Assembly: GCF_001693385.1 (NCBI RefSeq)
Contig: NZ_CP016428.1
Location: forward strand, 496,001-560,000
Direction: 5' to 3'
DNA length: 64,000 nt
Source: Bradyrhizobium icense
Lineage (GTDB): Bacteria > Pseudomonadota > Alphaproteobacteria > Rhizobiales > Xanthobacteraceae
Shown: positions 28,755 to 38,777 of the stretch, in pieces
Layout of the letters: the number at the start of each line of letters is the position of its first letter
How positions within the stretch are numbered: the stretch's first letter is position 1
The notes under the pieces: model-generated
What the model was told of the DNA's origin: nothing
What the model saw: the letters and a program-made list of their open reading frames with translations, nothing else
Database searches by the model: none
Position numbers and translations under genes: made by a program

Positions 28755-30116
28755 CTAAACCTTCACCGGGCCCAGCGCCTCAAAATGCCCACGTCGTTGC
28801 AGCCACGCCAGCAGGATCAGGCTGGGCACTGCGACGATAACTGAGATCACGAAGAACAGCGGCCAGCCCGTCGCCTCTGCCACATAGCCCGCGCCCGAGG
28901 ACAGATAGGTGCGCCCGACGGCAGCCAGCGCGGTGAGCAGCGCGTATTGCGTCGCCGTGTGCAGCGGGTTCTGACACAGCGCCGAGAGATAGGCGACGAA
29001 GATCACGGTGCCGATCGCACCGGTGAAGTTTTCCGCCGAAATGGCGGCGGCCAGTGCCCATTGATTGGTGCCGACAAAGGCGAGCCACGCAAACACCAGG
29101 TTGGAAAGAGCCTGCAGCACGCCGCCGATCCACAAGCTCGCGGCCAGCGAATAGCGCCGCGCCACGTAGCCGCCGGCAAAGCCGCCGATCAGGGTCGCGG
29201 CGAGCCCGACGCCCTTGACGATGGCGGCGTAGTCGTTGCGGGTGAAACCGAGGTCGATCACGAACGGCGCGGTCATGGTGCCGGAAAACGCGTCGGTGAG
29301 TTTGAAGAGCACCACGAAGGCCAGCACCGTCAAGGCATGCTTGCGGACCAGAAATTCGGAGAACGCGCCGATGGCAGCATGCATGACGCGTGAGAATGCA
29401 GCCTCGTCGTGGGTCTTGGCCTCCGCGCGCACCGATTGTTCGGGCTCCGTGGCGGCCAGTGCCGTGACGGTGCCGATCAGCACCAGCGCGGCCATGGCAA
29501 CATAGCCCCACATCCACGCCGAGCCGCGCCCGATGCCGGTGTCCTCGAATGCGCTTACCAGGAACAGCACGCCGGCGGTCGAGACCAGCATGCCGATCCG
29601 GTAGGCCGCCACATAGGAGGCCATGCCGGCGGCCTGTTCGCTCTCGGGCAGGCTCTCGACGCGGAATGCGTCGACCACGATGTCCTGCGTCGAGGACATG
29701 GTGGCGACCAGAAGTGCGCCGAGCGCCACGAACAGCGGCGAGCGCGCCGGGTCGGTCAGCGCCAGCAGCAGGATCGCGCCGATCAGGAGCAGTTGCGAGA
29801 ACACCAGCCAGCCGCGCCTGCGGCCGAATGCGCGCGTGAAGATCGGCACATGCAGCGCATCGACCAGCGGCGCCCAGGCAAATTTCAGCGTGTAGGGTGT
29901 GCCGACCAGCGCGAACAGCCCGATGGTGCCGAGATCGACGCCGGCTTCGCGCATCCACACCAGGAGCGTCGATCCCGACAGCGCCAGTGGCAGCCCGGAG
30001 GAAAATCCGAGCAGCAGCACGATCAGCACGCGCGGCTGTAGGTACACGGCCCAAGCCTCGCGCCAGTTTGGTGCGGGGGCGGCCGATGTCGGGGAGGCGG
30101 CTTCAGGTGCGGTCAT
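28755..30116 (-). CDS. ampG: AmpG-family muropeptide MFS permease
   Basis: The 453-residue transporter has about twelve hydrophobic segments and the AmpG-type N-terminus GFSSGLPLALSGSTLLVWMREAG (seen in pieces), then GTPYTLKFAWAPLVDAL. The family imports anhydromuropeptides for cell-wall recycling and can feed ampC induction. No beta-lactamase or ampD is adjacent, so the substrate is inferred from family only. Confidence 0.85.
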   Translation of the reverse strand: MTAPEAASPTSAAPAPNWREAWAVYLQPRVLIVLLLGFSSGLPLALSGSTLLVWMREAGVDLGTIGLFALVGTPYTLKFAWAPLVDALHVPIFTRAFGRRRGWLVFSQLLLIGAILLLALTDPARSPLFVALGALLVATMSSTQDIVVDAFRVESLPESEQAAGMASYVAAYRIGMLVSTAGVLFLVSAFEDTGIGRGSAWMWGYVAMAALVLIGTVTALAATEPEQSVRAEAKTHDEAAFSRVMHAAIGAFSEFLVRKHALTVLAFVVLFKLTDAFSGTMTAPFVIDLGFTRNDYAAIVKGVGLAATLIGGFAGGYVARRYSLAASLWIGGVLQALSNLVFAWLAFVGTNQWALAAAISAENFTGAIGTVIFVAYLSALCQNPLHTATQYALLTALAAVGRTYLSSGAGYVAEATGWPLFFVISVIVAVPSLILLAWLQRRGHFEALGPVKV

Positions 30117-30185
30117 GGCAGGGTGTTAGCAGAGATTCTGGCGATCACATGAAAAACTGTCATCGCTAGCAACCAAACCAACGAT

Positions 30186-30285
30186 TGTCATCGTCCGCGA
30201 AGGCGGACGATCCAGTACTCCGTGACATTTCGGTTCATCACTAGAGCTGCGGCGTACTGGATACCCGCCTTCGCGGGTATGACGG
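30186..30285. repeat. GTCAT...ATGAC palindromic repeat
   Basis: The arms ttgtcatcgtccgcgaaggc and gccttcgcgggtatgacgg enclose CCAGTACTCCGTG and GGCGTACTGGAT. It lies between the ampG-like gene and the frameshifted GIY-YIG gene. Confidence 0.85.
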
Positions 30286-30303
30286 CGTGAAACTTTGGCA
30301 ACT

Positions 30304-30602
30304 TCAAGCGCCAGCGATACCCGGATAGAGGTCGTCCCAATTCGGATTGAGTTCCTCGATCAGCCGGATTTTCCAAGCCCGATTCCACTTTTCAGCCGTT
30401 TCTCGCGACTGATTGCATTCTCAATGTCATCGAACTGCTCGAAATAGACCAACTTGTGGACACCATATCGCTTCGTGAATCCCTTCATCAGTTCGAGTCG
30501 ATGCTCGCCTACACGCCGGATCAGGTCATTGGTCACGCCGATGTACAGTGTACCGCCGATGCGGCTGGCTAGAATGTAGACGTAGTAGCTGCGTGTTCCC
30601 AA
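30304..30602 (-). pseudogene. GIY-YIG nuclease-family gene with a frameshift
   Basis: The open frame (80 residues, TTG start at 30602 after GAGGCGG) carries YYVYILASRIGGTLYIGVTND and EHR, the GIY-YIG core, then REKRLK. It then goes out of frame at a T4 run (A4 on the coding strand) at 30389-30392. Slipping back one base restores the family's C-terminus KWNRAWKIRLIEELNPNWDD, ending at TGA 30304-30306, about 99 residues. Either a one-base loss has broken the gene, the base is a sequencing error, or a -1 slip on the A-run makes the full protein. Solo GIY-YIG proteins of this YhbQ-like kind are structure-specific nucleases of unclear role. Confidence 0.8.
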
Positions 30603-30615
30603 TCTACCGCCTCTG

Positions 30616-30653
30616 GGATACTGGGTCGCCCGGTCAAGCCGGGCGATGACAGG
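30616..30653. repeat. Half copy of the GTCAT...ATGAC repeat
   Basis: Only the right arm is present, ggtcaagccgggcgatgaca after ATACTGGGTCGCCC. It lies between the GIY-YIG gene and rmuC. Confidence 0.7.
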
Positions 30654-30683
30654 CTAATATGTGGCTTCGGCCGGGCAAGTCAC

Positions 30684-31892
30684 TTACTCCCCCGCCTGCA
30701 GCTTGCGCGGCACCGGGAACAGTTCGGCCGTTCCGCCCTTGACGAAGCGCGGCGCTTCCACCGGCGCATCGGTCTTGCTGAAGTCGAGTTCCTCGATCCG
30801 CCCGGCGCGCTTTTCGATCTTGTCGGCCGAGATCAGGATCTGGCGGACGTCCTCGTTGACGTCGCCAAAATGCTTCTGCAGCTTCAGCACGCGGTCGCGC
30901 AGGCGGCCGAGGTCGTCGCCGAGATTGAGCACTTCGGTGCGGATCTGGTCGGCGGCGTCGCGCATCCGTGCGTCTTTCAAAATCTGCTGCATCACCTGGA
31001 TGGCCAGCATCAACAGCGAGGGCGATACCAGCACGACGCGGGCGCGGTACGCCTTCTGGATCACATCGTCAAAGCCATCGTGGATTTCGGCATAGACCGA
31101 TTCCGACGGCACGAACATCAGCGCCGTATCCTGGGTCTCGCCGGCGATCAGGTACTTCTCGGCGATATCGTTGACGTGTTTCATCACGTCGTTGCGCAGG
31201 CGCTGTGAGGCAAATTTGCGCTCATCGTCGCTGCGCGCGTCATGCAGCGCGGTCATCGCTTCCAGCGGAAATTTCGCGTCGATGCAGAGCGGGCGCTGAT
31301 CGGGCAGGAACACCACGCAATCCGGCCGTTTGCCGGATGAGAGCGTGTACTGGAACTCGTACGAGCCCTGCGGCATGCCGTCCTGCACGATCGCTTCCAT
31401 CCGTGCCTGGCCGAAGGCGCCGCGCGACTGCTTGTTGGCGAGCACGTCGCGCAAGGTCGTTACCTGCGAAGTCAGGTCGGTGAGATTCTTGTGCGCGTTG
31501 TCGATGATGCCGAGCCGCTCGTGCAGCACGCGCAGGCTGTCCATGGTGTGGCGCGTGGTGGCTTCCATCGACTGGCCGACGCGGTGCGTCACCGAATCCA
31601 GCCGCTCGTTCACCGCACGCGCCATCTCGGCCTGGCGCCCGGCCAGCGATTGGGCCATGGCATCGACCCGGCCGGTGGATTCGCTCTGTGCCCGCAGCAT
31701 CTCGCTCAGACGCTCTTCCAGCTCGTCGGCGCGGATCGCCTGCGCCATCGCCAGTTCCGCGCCGCGGCGGCCGGAGCGGGCGATGATCATCGCAATCGCC
31801 AGCAGCAGGACCAATGCGAGCGCGCCAAAGCCCGCCAGCGCTTCGCCGACGTGAATCGGCAGGTCGCCGACGGTGAAGAGAATTTCGTTCAT
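30684..31892 (-). CDS. rmuC: DNA recombination protein RmuC
   Basis: The 402-residue protein has an N-terminal membrane segment (FGALALVLLLAIAMIIA), a long coiled coil (about 35-180), and the RmuC nuclease-like domain with DCVVFLPDQRPLCIDAKFPLEA and MFVPSESVY. RmuC limits inversions at short repeats. The start MNEILFTVGDL at 31892 is chosen over a 34-residue upstream extension. A GAAC-N7-GAAC sequence and a CtrA-like site lie in the spacer to the divergent def gene. Confidence 0.9.
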   Translation of the reverse strand: MNEILFTVGDLPIHVGEALAGFGALALVLLLAIAMIIARSGRRGAELAMAQAIRADELEERLSEMLRAQSESTGRVDAMAQSLAGRQAEMARAVNERLDSVTHRVGQSMEATTRHTMDSLRVLHERLGIIDNAHKNLTDLTSQVTTLRDVLANKQSRGAFGQARMEAIVQDGMPQGSYEFQYTLSSGKRPDCVVFLPDQRPLCIDAKFPLEAMTALHDARSDDERKFASQRLRNDVMKHVNDIAEKYLIAGETQDTALMFVPSESVYAEIHDGFDDVIQKAYRARVVLVSPSLLMLAIQVMQQILKDARMRDAADQIRTEVLNLGDDLGRLRDRVLKLQKHFGDVNEDVRQILISADKIEKRAGRIEELDFSKTDAPVEAPRFVKGGTAELFPVPRKLQAGE

Positions 31893-31925
31893 GTCAGCCT
31901 TGTAGCCCGATTCGCCGGCTTGTGC

Positions 31926-31940
31926 GAACGAAGAGGGAAC
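31926..31940. promoter_or_regulatory. Possible LexA box upstream of rmuC
   Basis: GAACGAAGAGGGAAC fits GAAC-N7-GAAC and sits 33 bp upstream of the rmuC start. The spacer is not AT-rich as in strong boxes and the match could be chance, but a DNA-repair gene downstream makes it worth recording. Confidence 0.3.
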
Positions 31941-31996
31941 GGTTATGGTAAATGCCGGGTTAATTTTCGTGGTTAACGCCGCCTTGAAAATCATGG

Positions 31997-32011
31997 TTAA
32001 GGGCGCCTTAA
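31997..32011. promoter_or_regulatory. Candidate CtrA site TTAA-N7-TTAA
   Basis: TTAAGGGCGCCTTAA matches the CtrA consensus TTAA-N7-TTAA exactly, in a GC-rich genome where this is rarely met by chance. It lies 63 bp upstream of def and about 104 bp upstream of rmuC, in a spacer that contains further GTTAA motifs. Cell-cycle control of one or both genes is inferred. Confidence 0.5.
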
Positions 32012-32074
32012 CGGTCGCGGCGGCGGATTGACCCCGGCAGGTCAGCGGCTTAAATCCCGCGCCAGAGAAAAATC

Positions 32075-32602
32075 ATGGCCATCAGAGAAATCATCATCCT
32101 GCCGGACAAGCAGTTGCGGCTCGTCTCCAAGCCTGTCGAAAAGGTGACGACGGAGATCCGTAAGCTCGCCGACGACATGTTCGAGACCATGTACGACGCG
32201 CCCGGCATCGGGCTCGCGGCGATCCAGGTCGCGCAGCCGCTGCGGCTGATCACCATGGACCTCGCCAAGAAGGACGAGAACGGCGAGACCAAGCCGAAAC
32301 CGCGGGTGTTCATCAATCCGGAGATCATTTCCGCGTCCGAGGAACTGTCGGTCTACGAGGAAGGTTGTCTCTCGATCCCCGAATATTACGAGGAGGTCGA
32401 GCGCCCGGCGCGGGTGCGCATCCGCTTCACCGATCTCGACGGCAAGGTGCACGAGGAAGACGCCGACGGGCTGTTCGCCACCTGCATCCAGCACGAGATC
32501 GACCATCTTAACGGCGTGCTGTTCGTCGACTATCTGTCGAAGCTGAAGCGCGACCGCGTGATGAAGAAGTTCACGAAAGCCGCCAAGCGCGCGGCGGGTT
32601 AG
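32075..32602 (+). CDS. def: Peptide deformylase
   Basis: The 175-residue enzyme removes formyl groups from nascent N-termini. All three motifs are intact: [17 protein letters not shown] (metal Cys) and QHEIDHLNG (metal His pair and catalytic Glu). It heads def-fmt-truA on the plus strand, with dispersed repeats between the genes. Confidence 0.97.
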   Translation: MAIREIIILPDKQLRLVSKPVEKVTTEIRKLADDMFETMYDAPGIGLAAIQVAQPLRLITMDLAKKDENGETKPKPRVFINPEIISASEELSVYEEGCLSIPEYYEEVERPARVRIRFTDLDGKVHEEDADGLFATCIQHEIDHLNGVLFVDYLSKLKRDRVMKKFTKAAKRAAG

Positions 32603-32618
32603 ACCCCACTCTATTCAC

Positions 32619-32710
32619 CGTCATGCCCGGGCTTGTCCCGGGCATCCACGTTCTTTCTTTCCGCCGCAAACAAAAGACGTGGATGGCCGGGACAAGCCCG
32701 GCCATGACCG
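32619..32710. repeat. GTCATGCCCGGGC...ATGAC palindromic repeat
   Basis: The arms ccgtcatgcccgggcttgtc and ggacaagcccggccatgacc enclose ATCCACGTTC and GACGTGGAT. It separates def from fmt and is the same subtype as at 24981 and 40974. Confidence 0.85.
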
Positions 32711-32744
32711 AATAAACTAACGCCGTCCCGGGATGTTCCGCCTC

Positions 32745-33677
32745 ATGCCACTCCGCTTGATCTTCATGGGCACGCCCGACTTCGCGGTGCCGACGCTGCT
32801 CGAACTCGTGGCCCATGGCCACGAGGTCGTGGCCGTCTATACCCGCGCGCCAAAACCGGCCGGGCGCGGCATGAAGTTGCAGCCGACACCGGTCGAGCAG
32901 GATGCGCGCCGGCTCGGGATTCCCGTGCTGACGCCGACGACGCTGAGAACGCCGGAAGCGCTGGCCGAATTCCGCGCGCACAATGCCGACGCCGCCGTCG
33001 TCGTCGCCTACGGCATGATCCTGCCGCAACCCATTCTCGACGCGCCGCGCCACGGCTGCTTCAACCTGCACGCTTCGCTGTTGCCGCGCTGGCGCGGCGC
33101 CGCCCCGATCAACCGCGCCATCATGGAAGGCGATGCAGAGACCGGCGTGATGGTGATGAAGATGGATGTTGGCCTCGACACCGGCGACGTCGCGATGGCC
33201 GAGCGGCTCGCGATCACGGACGCCATGACGGCGGCCGACCTGCACGACGCGCTGGCGCCGCTCGGCGCGGATTTGATGGTGCGCGCGATGGGCGGGCTCG
33301 AGCGCGGCGGGCTGCAGCTCCAAAAGCAGAGCGAAGAAGGCGTGACCTACGCCGCCAAGATCGACAAGGCCGAGGCGCGAATCGACTGGAAGCGGCCGGC
33401 ACGCGAGGTGCTGCGGCATGTTCACGGGCTGTCGCCCTTTCCCGGCGCCTGGTGTGAGATCGCGGGTGACGGCGAGCCGGCGCGGATCAAGATCCTGCGC
33501 TGCGAGCCGGCGAAGGGAGCCGGCGCGCCCGGCGAGGTGCTCGACGATGGTTTGACGATCGCCTGTGGCGACGGCGCGATCCGCATTCTGGAACTGCAAC
33601 GCGAAGGCAAGGCACGGATGAAGGCCGCAGATTTCCTGCGCGGCACGCCGCTGAAGGCTGGTGCGGGGTTCTCTTAA
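32745..33677 (+). CDS. fmt: Methionyl-tRNA formyltransferase
   Basis: The 310-residue enzyme formylates initiator Met-tRNA. It starts [18 protein letters not shown] and carries the formyl-transfer signature [20 protein letters not shown] with the HxSLLP catalytic triad region, and a C-terminal tRNA-binding domain. An ATG 12 bp upstream (32733) is a possible alternative start. It pairs functionally with def. Confidence 0.96.
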   Translation: MPLRLIFMGTPDFAVPTLLELVAHGHEVVAVYTRAPKPAGRGMKLQPTPVEQDARRLGIPVLTPTTLRTPEALAEFRAHNADAAVVVAYGMILPQPILDAPRHGCFNLHASLLPRWRGAAPINRAIMEGDAETGVMVMKMDVGLDTGDVAMAERLAITDAMTAADLHDALAPLGADLMVRAMGGLERGGLQLQKQSEEGVTYAAKIDKAEARIDWKRPAREVLRHVHGLSPFPGAWCEIAGDGEPARIKILRCEPAKGAGAPGEVLDDGLTIACGDGAIRILELQREGKARMKAADFLRGTPLKAGAGFS

Positions 33678-33680
33678 CGC

Positions 33681-33783
33681 TGTCATACCCCGCGAAGGCG
33701 GGGTATCCAGTACGCCGCGGCCTTCGAGATTGAACCGGGGAGCCGCAGCGTACTGGATCATCCGCCTACGCGGATGATGACAG
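33681..33783. repeat. GTCAT...ATGAC palindromic repeat
   Basis: The arms tgtcataccccgcgaaggcg and cgcctacgcggatgatgaca enclose CCAGTACGCCGCGG and GCAGCGTACTGG. It separates fmt from truA. Confidence 0.85.
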
Positions 33784-33798
33784 CCTCACTGGATTGAG

Positions 33799-34536
33799 AT
33801 GCCCCGCTACAAACTCATCATCGAATATGACGGCACGCCGTTCTCCGGCTGGCAGATCCAGGACAACGCGCCGACCGTCCAGGGCGCGCTAGAAGCCGCG
33901 GTGAAGGCGATCTGCGGCGAGGACGTGCGCGTGCACGGCTCGGGCCGCACCGATGCCGGGGTTCATGCGCTGGCGCAGGTCGCGCATTGCGATATCCAAA
34001 AGCCGTTTCCGCCGGGCCGGCTGCGCGACGGCTTGAACGCGCATCTGCGGCCGCATCCAATCGGCGTGTTGTCGGCCGACATCGTGGCCGACGATTTCGA
34101 AGCGCGCTTCTCCGCCAAGCGGCGGCACTACCGCTACCGCATCATCAACCACCGCGCCAATCTCGCACTCGATATCAAACGGAGCTGGCGGGTGCCGCGC
34201 CATCTCGATACGGATGCGATGGATGCCGCCGCCAAGAGGCTGCTCGGCAAGCACGATTTCACGACGTTTCGCGACACCGAATGCCAGGCGAAATCGCCGC
34301 AGAAGACGCTCGATCAGCTCGACGTGATTAGGGAAGGCGATCAGGTTTCGATCCTCACCTCCGCGCGCTCGTTCCTGCACAGCCAGGTGCGCTCGATGGT
34401 GGGCTCACTGGTCTGGGTCGGCGAAGGCCGCTGGAGCGCCGACGATCTCGCTGCCGCTTTAGCCGCCCGCAACCGCGCCGCCTGCGGCCCCGTCGCCCCG
34501 CCGGAGGGGCTGTATCTGGTGCGGGTGGAGTACTAG
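33799..34536 (+). CDS. truA: tRNA pseudouridine synthase A
   Basis: The 245-residue enzyme modifies U38-40 in tRNA anticodon arms. The catalytic motif [15 protein letters not shown] contains the essential Asp, and RRHYRYRI and [12 protein letters not shown] are also typical. It is last of def-fmt-truA and converges with dapE. Confidence 0.96.
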   Translation: MPRYKLIIEYDGTPFSGWQIQDNAPTVQGALEAAVKAICGEDVRVHGSGRTDAGVHALAQVAHCDIQKPFPPGRLRDGLNAHLRPHPIGVLSADIVADDFEARFSAKRRHYRYRIINHRANLALDIKRSWRVPRHLDTDAMDAAAKRLLGKHDFTTFRDTECQAKSPQKTLDQLDVIREGDQVSILTSARSFLHSQVRSMVGSLVWVGEGRWSADDLAAALAARNRAACGPVAPPEGLYLVRVEY

Positions 34537-34587
34537 TGACCCCAATCCCGGGTTGTTTTCGATGTTTTTGCCTGGCCAGCAACTGGA

Positions 34588-35754
34588 TCACACAAAATAC
34601 CTGTCCAACAGGCCCCGATAGATCCGCGTTAACTTCTCCAGATCCGACACCGGCGTGCGTTCGTCGATCTGATGCATGGTCTGGCCGACCAGCCCGAACT
34701 CGATCACCGGGCAGTAGCTCGAAATGAAGCGCGCGTCCGAGGTGCCGCCGGAAGTCGAGAGCTCAGGCTTGCGTCCGGTGACTTGCTCGATCGCGCTCAC
34801 CGCGAGATCGGTGAACGCGCCCGGCTTCGTCACGAAGACGTTGGAGTTGGAATATTCCCACACGATGCGGGCGCGGATGCGGTTGCCGCAGGCCTTTACC
34901 AGCCGCTCCTCGACCAGCGCGCGCAGCGTCTCCTGGGTGTGGTTGTCGTTATAGCGGATATTGAACTTTGCGCGCGCCTGGCCCGGAATCACGTTGCTGG
35001 CGGTATTGCCGACATCGACGGAAGTGAATTCGAGGTTCGACGCCTGGAATTGCGCGCTGCCATGGTCGAGCGGTTCGTCGGAGAGCGCCACGATGAGCCG
35101 TGAAATGTCCGGCACCGGGTTCGATGCACGGTGCGGATAGGCAACGTGGCCCTGCACGCCGTCGACATAGAGCGTGCCGGACTGCGAGCCGCGGCGGCCG
35201 ATCTTGATGCAGTCGCCGAGCACTTCGACATTGCTGGGCTCGCCGAGTACGCAGTGATCGAATTTTTCGCCGCGCTCGGCGCACCACTTCAATAGTTTGA
35301 CGGTGCCGTTGACGGAAATGTCTTCTTCGTCGCCGGTGATCAGAAACGAGATCGAACCCCGGCCGTCTTTTTGCGGCTTGCCGCCGTTATCAGCGAGATA
35401 TTGCAATACGGCTGCGACGCAGCAGGCGATGCCGCCCTTCATGTCGACGGCACCGCGGCCATAGAGGAAACCGTCCTTGACCTCACCGGAGAACGCGCCG
35501 TGCGTCCACGCGGCCTCGTCGCCGGGAGGCACCACGTCGGTATGGCCGGCAAAGGTGATATGCGGCGCCTCGGTGCCGATCCGGGCATAGAGATTATCGA
35601 TATCGGCGGTGCCTGGCTCGCCGAAGGTGACGCGATGCACCTCGAAGCCGGCGTCCTTCAGCAGGCGTTCGAGGACGCCGAGCGCACCGGCATCGGCAGG
35701 GGTGACGGAAGGGCAGCGGACGAGGTCGCGGGTTATAGAAACGGCGTCATTCAT
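34588..35754 (-). CDS. dapE: Succinyl-diaminopimelate desuccinylase
   Basis: The 388-residue M20 metallopeptidase-like enzyme acts in lysine and diaminopimelate synthesis. The metal motifs [22 protein letters not shown] and ITGDEED are present. The start [13 protein letters not shown] at 35754 is chosen because the 29 upstream residues are Arg/Pro-rich and not conserved. dapD lies just upstream on the same strand. Confidence 0.96.
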   Translation of the reverse strand: MNDAVSITRDLVRCPSVTPADAGALGVLERLLKDAGFEVHRVTFGEPGTADIDNLYARIGTEAPHITFAGHTDVVPPGDEAAWTHGAFSGEVKDGFLYGRGAVDMKGGIACCVAAVLQYLADNGGKPQKDGRGSISFLITGDEEDISVNGTVKLLKWCAERGEKFDHCVLGEPSNVEVLGDCIKIGRRGSQSGTLYVDGVQGHVAYPHRASNPVPDISRLIVALSDEPLDHGSAQFQASNLEFTSVDVGNTASNVIPGQARAKFNIRYNDNHTQETLRALVEERLVKACGNRIRARIVWEYSNSNVFVTKPGAFTDLAVSAIEQVTGRKPELSTSGGTSDARFISSYCPVIEFGLVGQTMHQIDERTPVSDLEKLTRIYRGLLDRYFV

Positions 35755-35864
35755 GCCCCGGCTTAACATGCCAAACCGGCGGCGGGCCAGCCTTGTAACT
35801 CCGGGCGGCAGCAAAGCCCGCGGCCCGGAGATTGGTCGCATCGGAGGGATTTTGGGTTAGAGCC

Positions 35865-36710
35865 CTAGTCCCGCAGCAGCTCGTTGATGCTGGTCTTGGC
35901 GCGGGTGCGCTCGTCGACGCGCTTGACGATCACGGCGCAGGCAGTCGATGGGCCGGGCTGGCCGTTCTTCAGGGGCTTGCCGGGCAGGGCGCCGGGAACC
36001 ACGACCGAATATTCAGGAACCTCGCCGATGAACGTCTCGCCGGTCTCGCGGTCGACAATCTTGGTGGAAGCGCCGAGGAACACGCCCATCGCCAGCACCG
36101 CGCCCTTGCGCACGATCACGCCTTCGGCGACTTCCGAGCGCGCGCCGATGAAGCAATCGTCCTCGACGATCACAGGCTCGGCCTGCAACGGCTCCAGCAC
36201 GCCGCCGATGCCGACGCCGCCTGAAATATGCACGCGCTTGCCGATCTGCGCGCAGGAACCGACCGTCGACCAGGTGTCGATCATGGTCGCCTCATCGACA
36301 TAGGCGCCGAGATTGACGAAGGACGGCATCAGCACAACGTTGCGGGCGATGAAGGCCGAGCGGCGCACGATCGCACCGGGCACGGCGCGAAAACCCGCAT
36401 CGCGAAAACGGTTCTCGCCCCAACCCTCGAACTTAGACGGCACCTTGTCCCACCACGACGCCTTGCCGGGGCCGCCGGGAATCGCGGCCATGTCGTTGAG
36501 ACGGAACGACAGCAGCACCGCCTTCTTCAGCCACTGATTGACTTTCCATTTGCCCGAGGCCTCACGCTCGGCGACCCGCGCCTCGCCCTTGTCGAGCAGT
36601 TCGAGCGCGTGATCGACGGCCTCGCGAACCTCGCCCTTGGTCGCCGTCGAAATGCCGTCGCGGGCATCGAAGGCGGAGTTGACGGTGGATTCGAGCGCGG
36701 TCAGGGACAT
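35865..36710 (-). CDS. dapD: Tetrahydrodipicolinate N-succinyltransferase
   Basis: The 281-residue left-handed beta-helix acyltransferase acts two steps before DapE in the succinylase branch of lysine/DAP synthesis. Hexapeptide repeats run through [40 protein letters not shown] and [17 protein letters not shown]. The start [14 protein letters not shown] at 36710 is typical. It is 110 bp upstream of dapE. Confidence 0.96.
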   Translation of the reverse strand: MSLTALESTVNSAFDARDGISTATKGEVREAVDHALELLDKGEARVAEREASGKWKVNQWLKKAVLLSFRLNDMAAIPGGPGKASWWDKVPSKFEGWGENRFRDAGFRAVPGAIVRRSAFIARNVVLMPSFVNLGAYVDEATMIDTWSTVGSCAQIGKRVHISGGVGIGGVLEPLQAEPVIVEDDCFIGARSEVAEGVIVRKGAVLAMGVFLGASTKIVDRETGETFIGEVPEYSVVVPGALPGKPLKNGQPGPSTACAVIVKRVDERTRAKTSINELLRD

Positions 36711-36808
36711 CGGGATTTCCTTAGGGATTCCGGGCGAAGTGGGGGGCTTTTTCGGGATTTGGGAGGGGAGAGTCAAGGCAGGATGTCGTCCCTGCGGTCG
36801 ATCTCCAT

Positions 36809-36838
36809 CCGTCGTCCCCGCGAAACGCGGGGATCAGC
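36809..36838. repeat. Half repeat CGTCGTCCCCGCGAAACGCGGGG
   Basis: A single hairpin arm (gtccccgcgaaacgcgggga) overlaps the stop region of the HAD nucleotidase. It resembles the arms of the 37548-37680 element. Confidence 0.55.
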
Positions 36839-37523
36839 CGCTCAACCTCTCCAAGAACCCCGTCAAATCATCCGTCACATGATCGACGTAAGCCGCATCG
36901 CGGCCTTCCAGCTCCCAGTCCTCGCGCACAACTTCCTTGGCGCCATCAGGCACCACCAGCACCGTGGTCATGCCGAGCTGGTGCGGTACCACGAGATTGC
37001 GGGCGAGATCCTCGAACATCGCCGATCTCAGGGGCTCGACGCCATGGACGCGCAGGAACCTGTCATAGGTCTGCGGCGCCGGCTTCGGCTCCAGCTCGGC
37101 GGCGATGATGTCGAACACCGCCTCGAAATGCTCGCCGATGCCGAGCCGCGCCAGCACCGCGCCGGCGTGGTCGGTCGAGCCGTTGGTCAGGATCAGCTTG
37201 CGTCCGGGAAGTTTTGCGATCGCAGCTCCCATCGCAGGGTTCGGCTCCAGCGGCGAATGATCGATCTGGTGCACGTAGGCCAGATAATCGTCGGCGTGCA
37301 CGCCGTGCTCGGTCATCATGCCGCGCATACTGGTGCCGTAGCGGCGGTAATAGTCCTTCTGGATGATGCGGGCTTCTTCCGCGGAGATCTTCAAGTAAGC
37401 GCTGATGAACTCGCCGATCCGCGCGTCGACCTGCTGCCATAGATTGACGTGGTGCGGGTACAGCGTGTTGTCGAGATCGAACACCCAGGTGTCGATGTGG
37501 CTGAAGGCGCGGGGTGGGTTCAT
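36834..37523 (-). CDS. HAD-family pyrimidine 5'-nucleotidase
   Basis: The 229-residue protein has HAD motif I WVFDLDNTLYP, motif II LTNGS, and motif III/IV KPAP...MFEDLARN, as in the Sdt1-like pyrimidine nucleotidase branch. It is predicted to dephosphorylate UMP or CMP. The first available start is GTG at 37532, but the ATG at 37523 (MNPPRAFSH) is preferred. Confidence 0.88.
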   Translation of the reverse strand: MNPPRAFSHIDTWVFDLDNTLYPHHVNLWQQVDARIGEFISAYLKISAEEARIIQKDYYRRYGTSMRGMMTEHGVHADDYLAYVHQIDHSPLEPNPAMGAAIAKLPGRKLILTNGSTDHAGAVLARLGIGEHFEAVFDIIAAELEPKPAPQTYDRFLRVHGVEPLRSAMFEDLARNLVVPHQLGMTTVLVVPDGAKEVVREDWELEGRDAAYVDHVTDDLTGFLERLSG

Positions 37524-37547
37524 TTCTGTCACTGCTCTATCTCCGCG

Positions 37548-37680
37548 CCGTCCCTGCGAAAGCAGGAACCCATACGCCGCGGAAGCTATTGGTGAGCACA
37601 GTGCCCATTGCTTGTGGTCGGCATCGTAGCCGAAACCCGGTCCTGTGGTTATGGGTCCCTGCGTTTGCAGGGACGACGAT
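37548..37680. repeat. GTCCCTGCGAAAGCAGG palindromic repeat
   Basis: The arms cgtccctgcgaaagcaggaa and ctgcgtttgcagggacgac are inverted and surround CCATACGCCGCGG and GGTTATGGGT. It lies between the HAD nucleotidase and the DUF1036 gene. Confidence 0.8.
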
Positions 37681-37700
37681 GGAGCGAGGCCTGCGTTTCA

Positions 37701-38777
37701 TCACGGCATCGCAAATCGCAGCGTCTGGCCGCCGCTGCTCATATCGACCGGCGCAAAGCCGATTGCCGCAAGCCCGCGGGTGCCGCAATCGCCCTGTTCG
37801 GATATCTCGAACTTGCTCTCGCGCGTGCAGAGCTGTTTCGGGCCGCCCCAGTTCAGCGGCTTGTCCCGGTACTTGATGGCGCGGCTTTCGCCGTCGACGG
37901 CTTCGGCGAAACTGTACACCTGTTTGGGCTGGCCGATCACGTCGGGATGCAGGCACTTGCCGGGATCGATGCGGTACCAGCCGCGGCTGGTCACCGCCTT
38001 GCCGTCGTCGGTTGCGACCGCCGCCATGATCTTGTGCGGCGTGTCGTTGCACCAGGTCAGCCCGGTGGAGGAAGGCTTTTGCACGGCGTCGATCATGGTG
38101 GCGAAGAAATTTTGCGACTGCACGATGTCGGCTGCCAGCCCGCGGCTCTTCAGGAAGGCACTCAGGGCGGCCTGCGTCTTCGGCCCGTCGACGCCGTCGA
38201 TCGGAGCGGCGTCGTAGCCTGCAATCACCAAAAGCCGCTGGATGCCGGCCAGCCGCGCCTGCTCGTCGTCATATTCGGAATCCTCGGCGAGATAGGCGAC
38301 GAGGTTGCCGTCGTCGGTCCGCGTCGGCGTGATTTGCGTGAACGACGCCGGCGTCTGGTTGCCGCGGCACTGGCGGGCAGCAGCGATGACGAAATTGTCG
38401 GGCGCGATGCACAGCGTGTCGCTGCCGTTCTGCGGGATCGGCGAGGCGCCGTAGACGCCGAGCGCCCGCGCATTCAAAAGAATGCGGTCGGCAGTCAGCG
38501 CGCCCTGCAGCACCACGCGGCACGCGGCCGGATCGATCCGGAACCAGCCGCGCGTGGCGGTCGCCGATTTTTCGTCGATGCCGATCGCGGCCTCGACGAC
38601 GTAACTCATGCGGTTGCAAAGCTTCAAGTCGGCGAACGCGGGCAGCGAGGAAGCGAACAGCGATATCGCGGCCGCCGGCAGCGACATCAGGAAGCGTGCA
38701 AACGCTGAGCGCGGCCGTCGCGATGCCCTCCGCTCGTCGGCCATGACGGCCCGTATGCGCGCCGCCGCTTTGCTCAT
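37701..38777 (-). CDS. Exported protein with two DUF1036 domains
   Basis: The 358-residue protein has an N-terminal hydrophobic signal segment (LMSLPAAAISLFASSLPAFA). Two DUF1036-like domains follow (LKLCNRMSYVVEAAIG...RGWFRIDPAAC and LTWCNDTPHKIMAAVA...RGWYRIDPGKC). Between them is a peptidoglycan-binding-1-like segment (GIQRLLVIAGYDAAPIDGVDG). The domain duplication is visible directly. Its ATG overlaps the argB stop by one base (TGATG), so it is translationally coupled to argB. It is probably periplasmic; function unknown. Confidence 0.83.
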   Translation of the reverse strand: MSKAAARIRAVMADERRASRRPRSAFARFLMSLPAAAISLFASSLPAFADLKLCNRMSYVVEAAIGIDEKSATATRGWFRIDPAACRVVLQGALTADRILLNARALGVYGASPIPQNGSDTLCIAPDNFVIAAARQCRGNQTPASFTQITPTRTDDGNLVAYLAEDSEYDDEQARLAGIQRLLVIAGYDAAPIDGVDGPKTQAALSAFLKSRGLAADIVQSQNFFATMIDAVQKPSSTGLTWCNDTPHKIMAAVATDDGKAVTSRGWYRIDPGKCLHPDVIGQPKQVYSFAEAVDGESRAIKYRDKPLNWGGPKQLCTRESKFEISEQGDCGTRGLAAIGFAPVDMSSGGQTLRFAMP

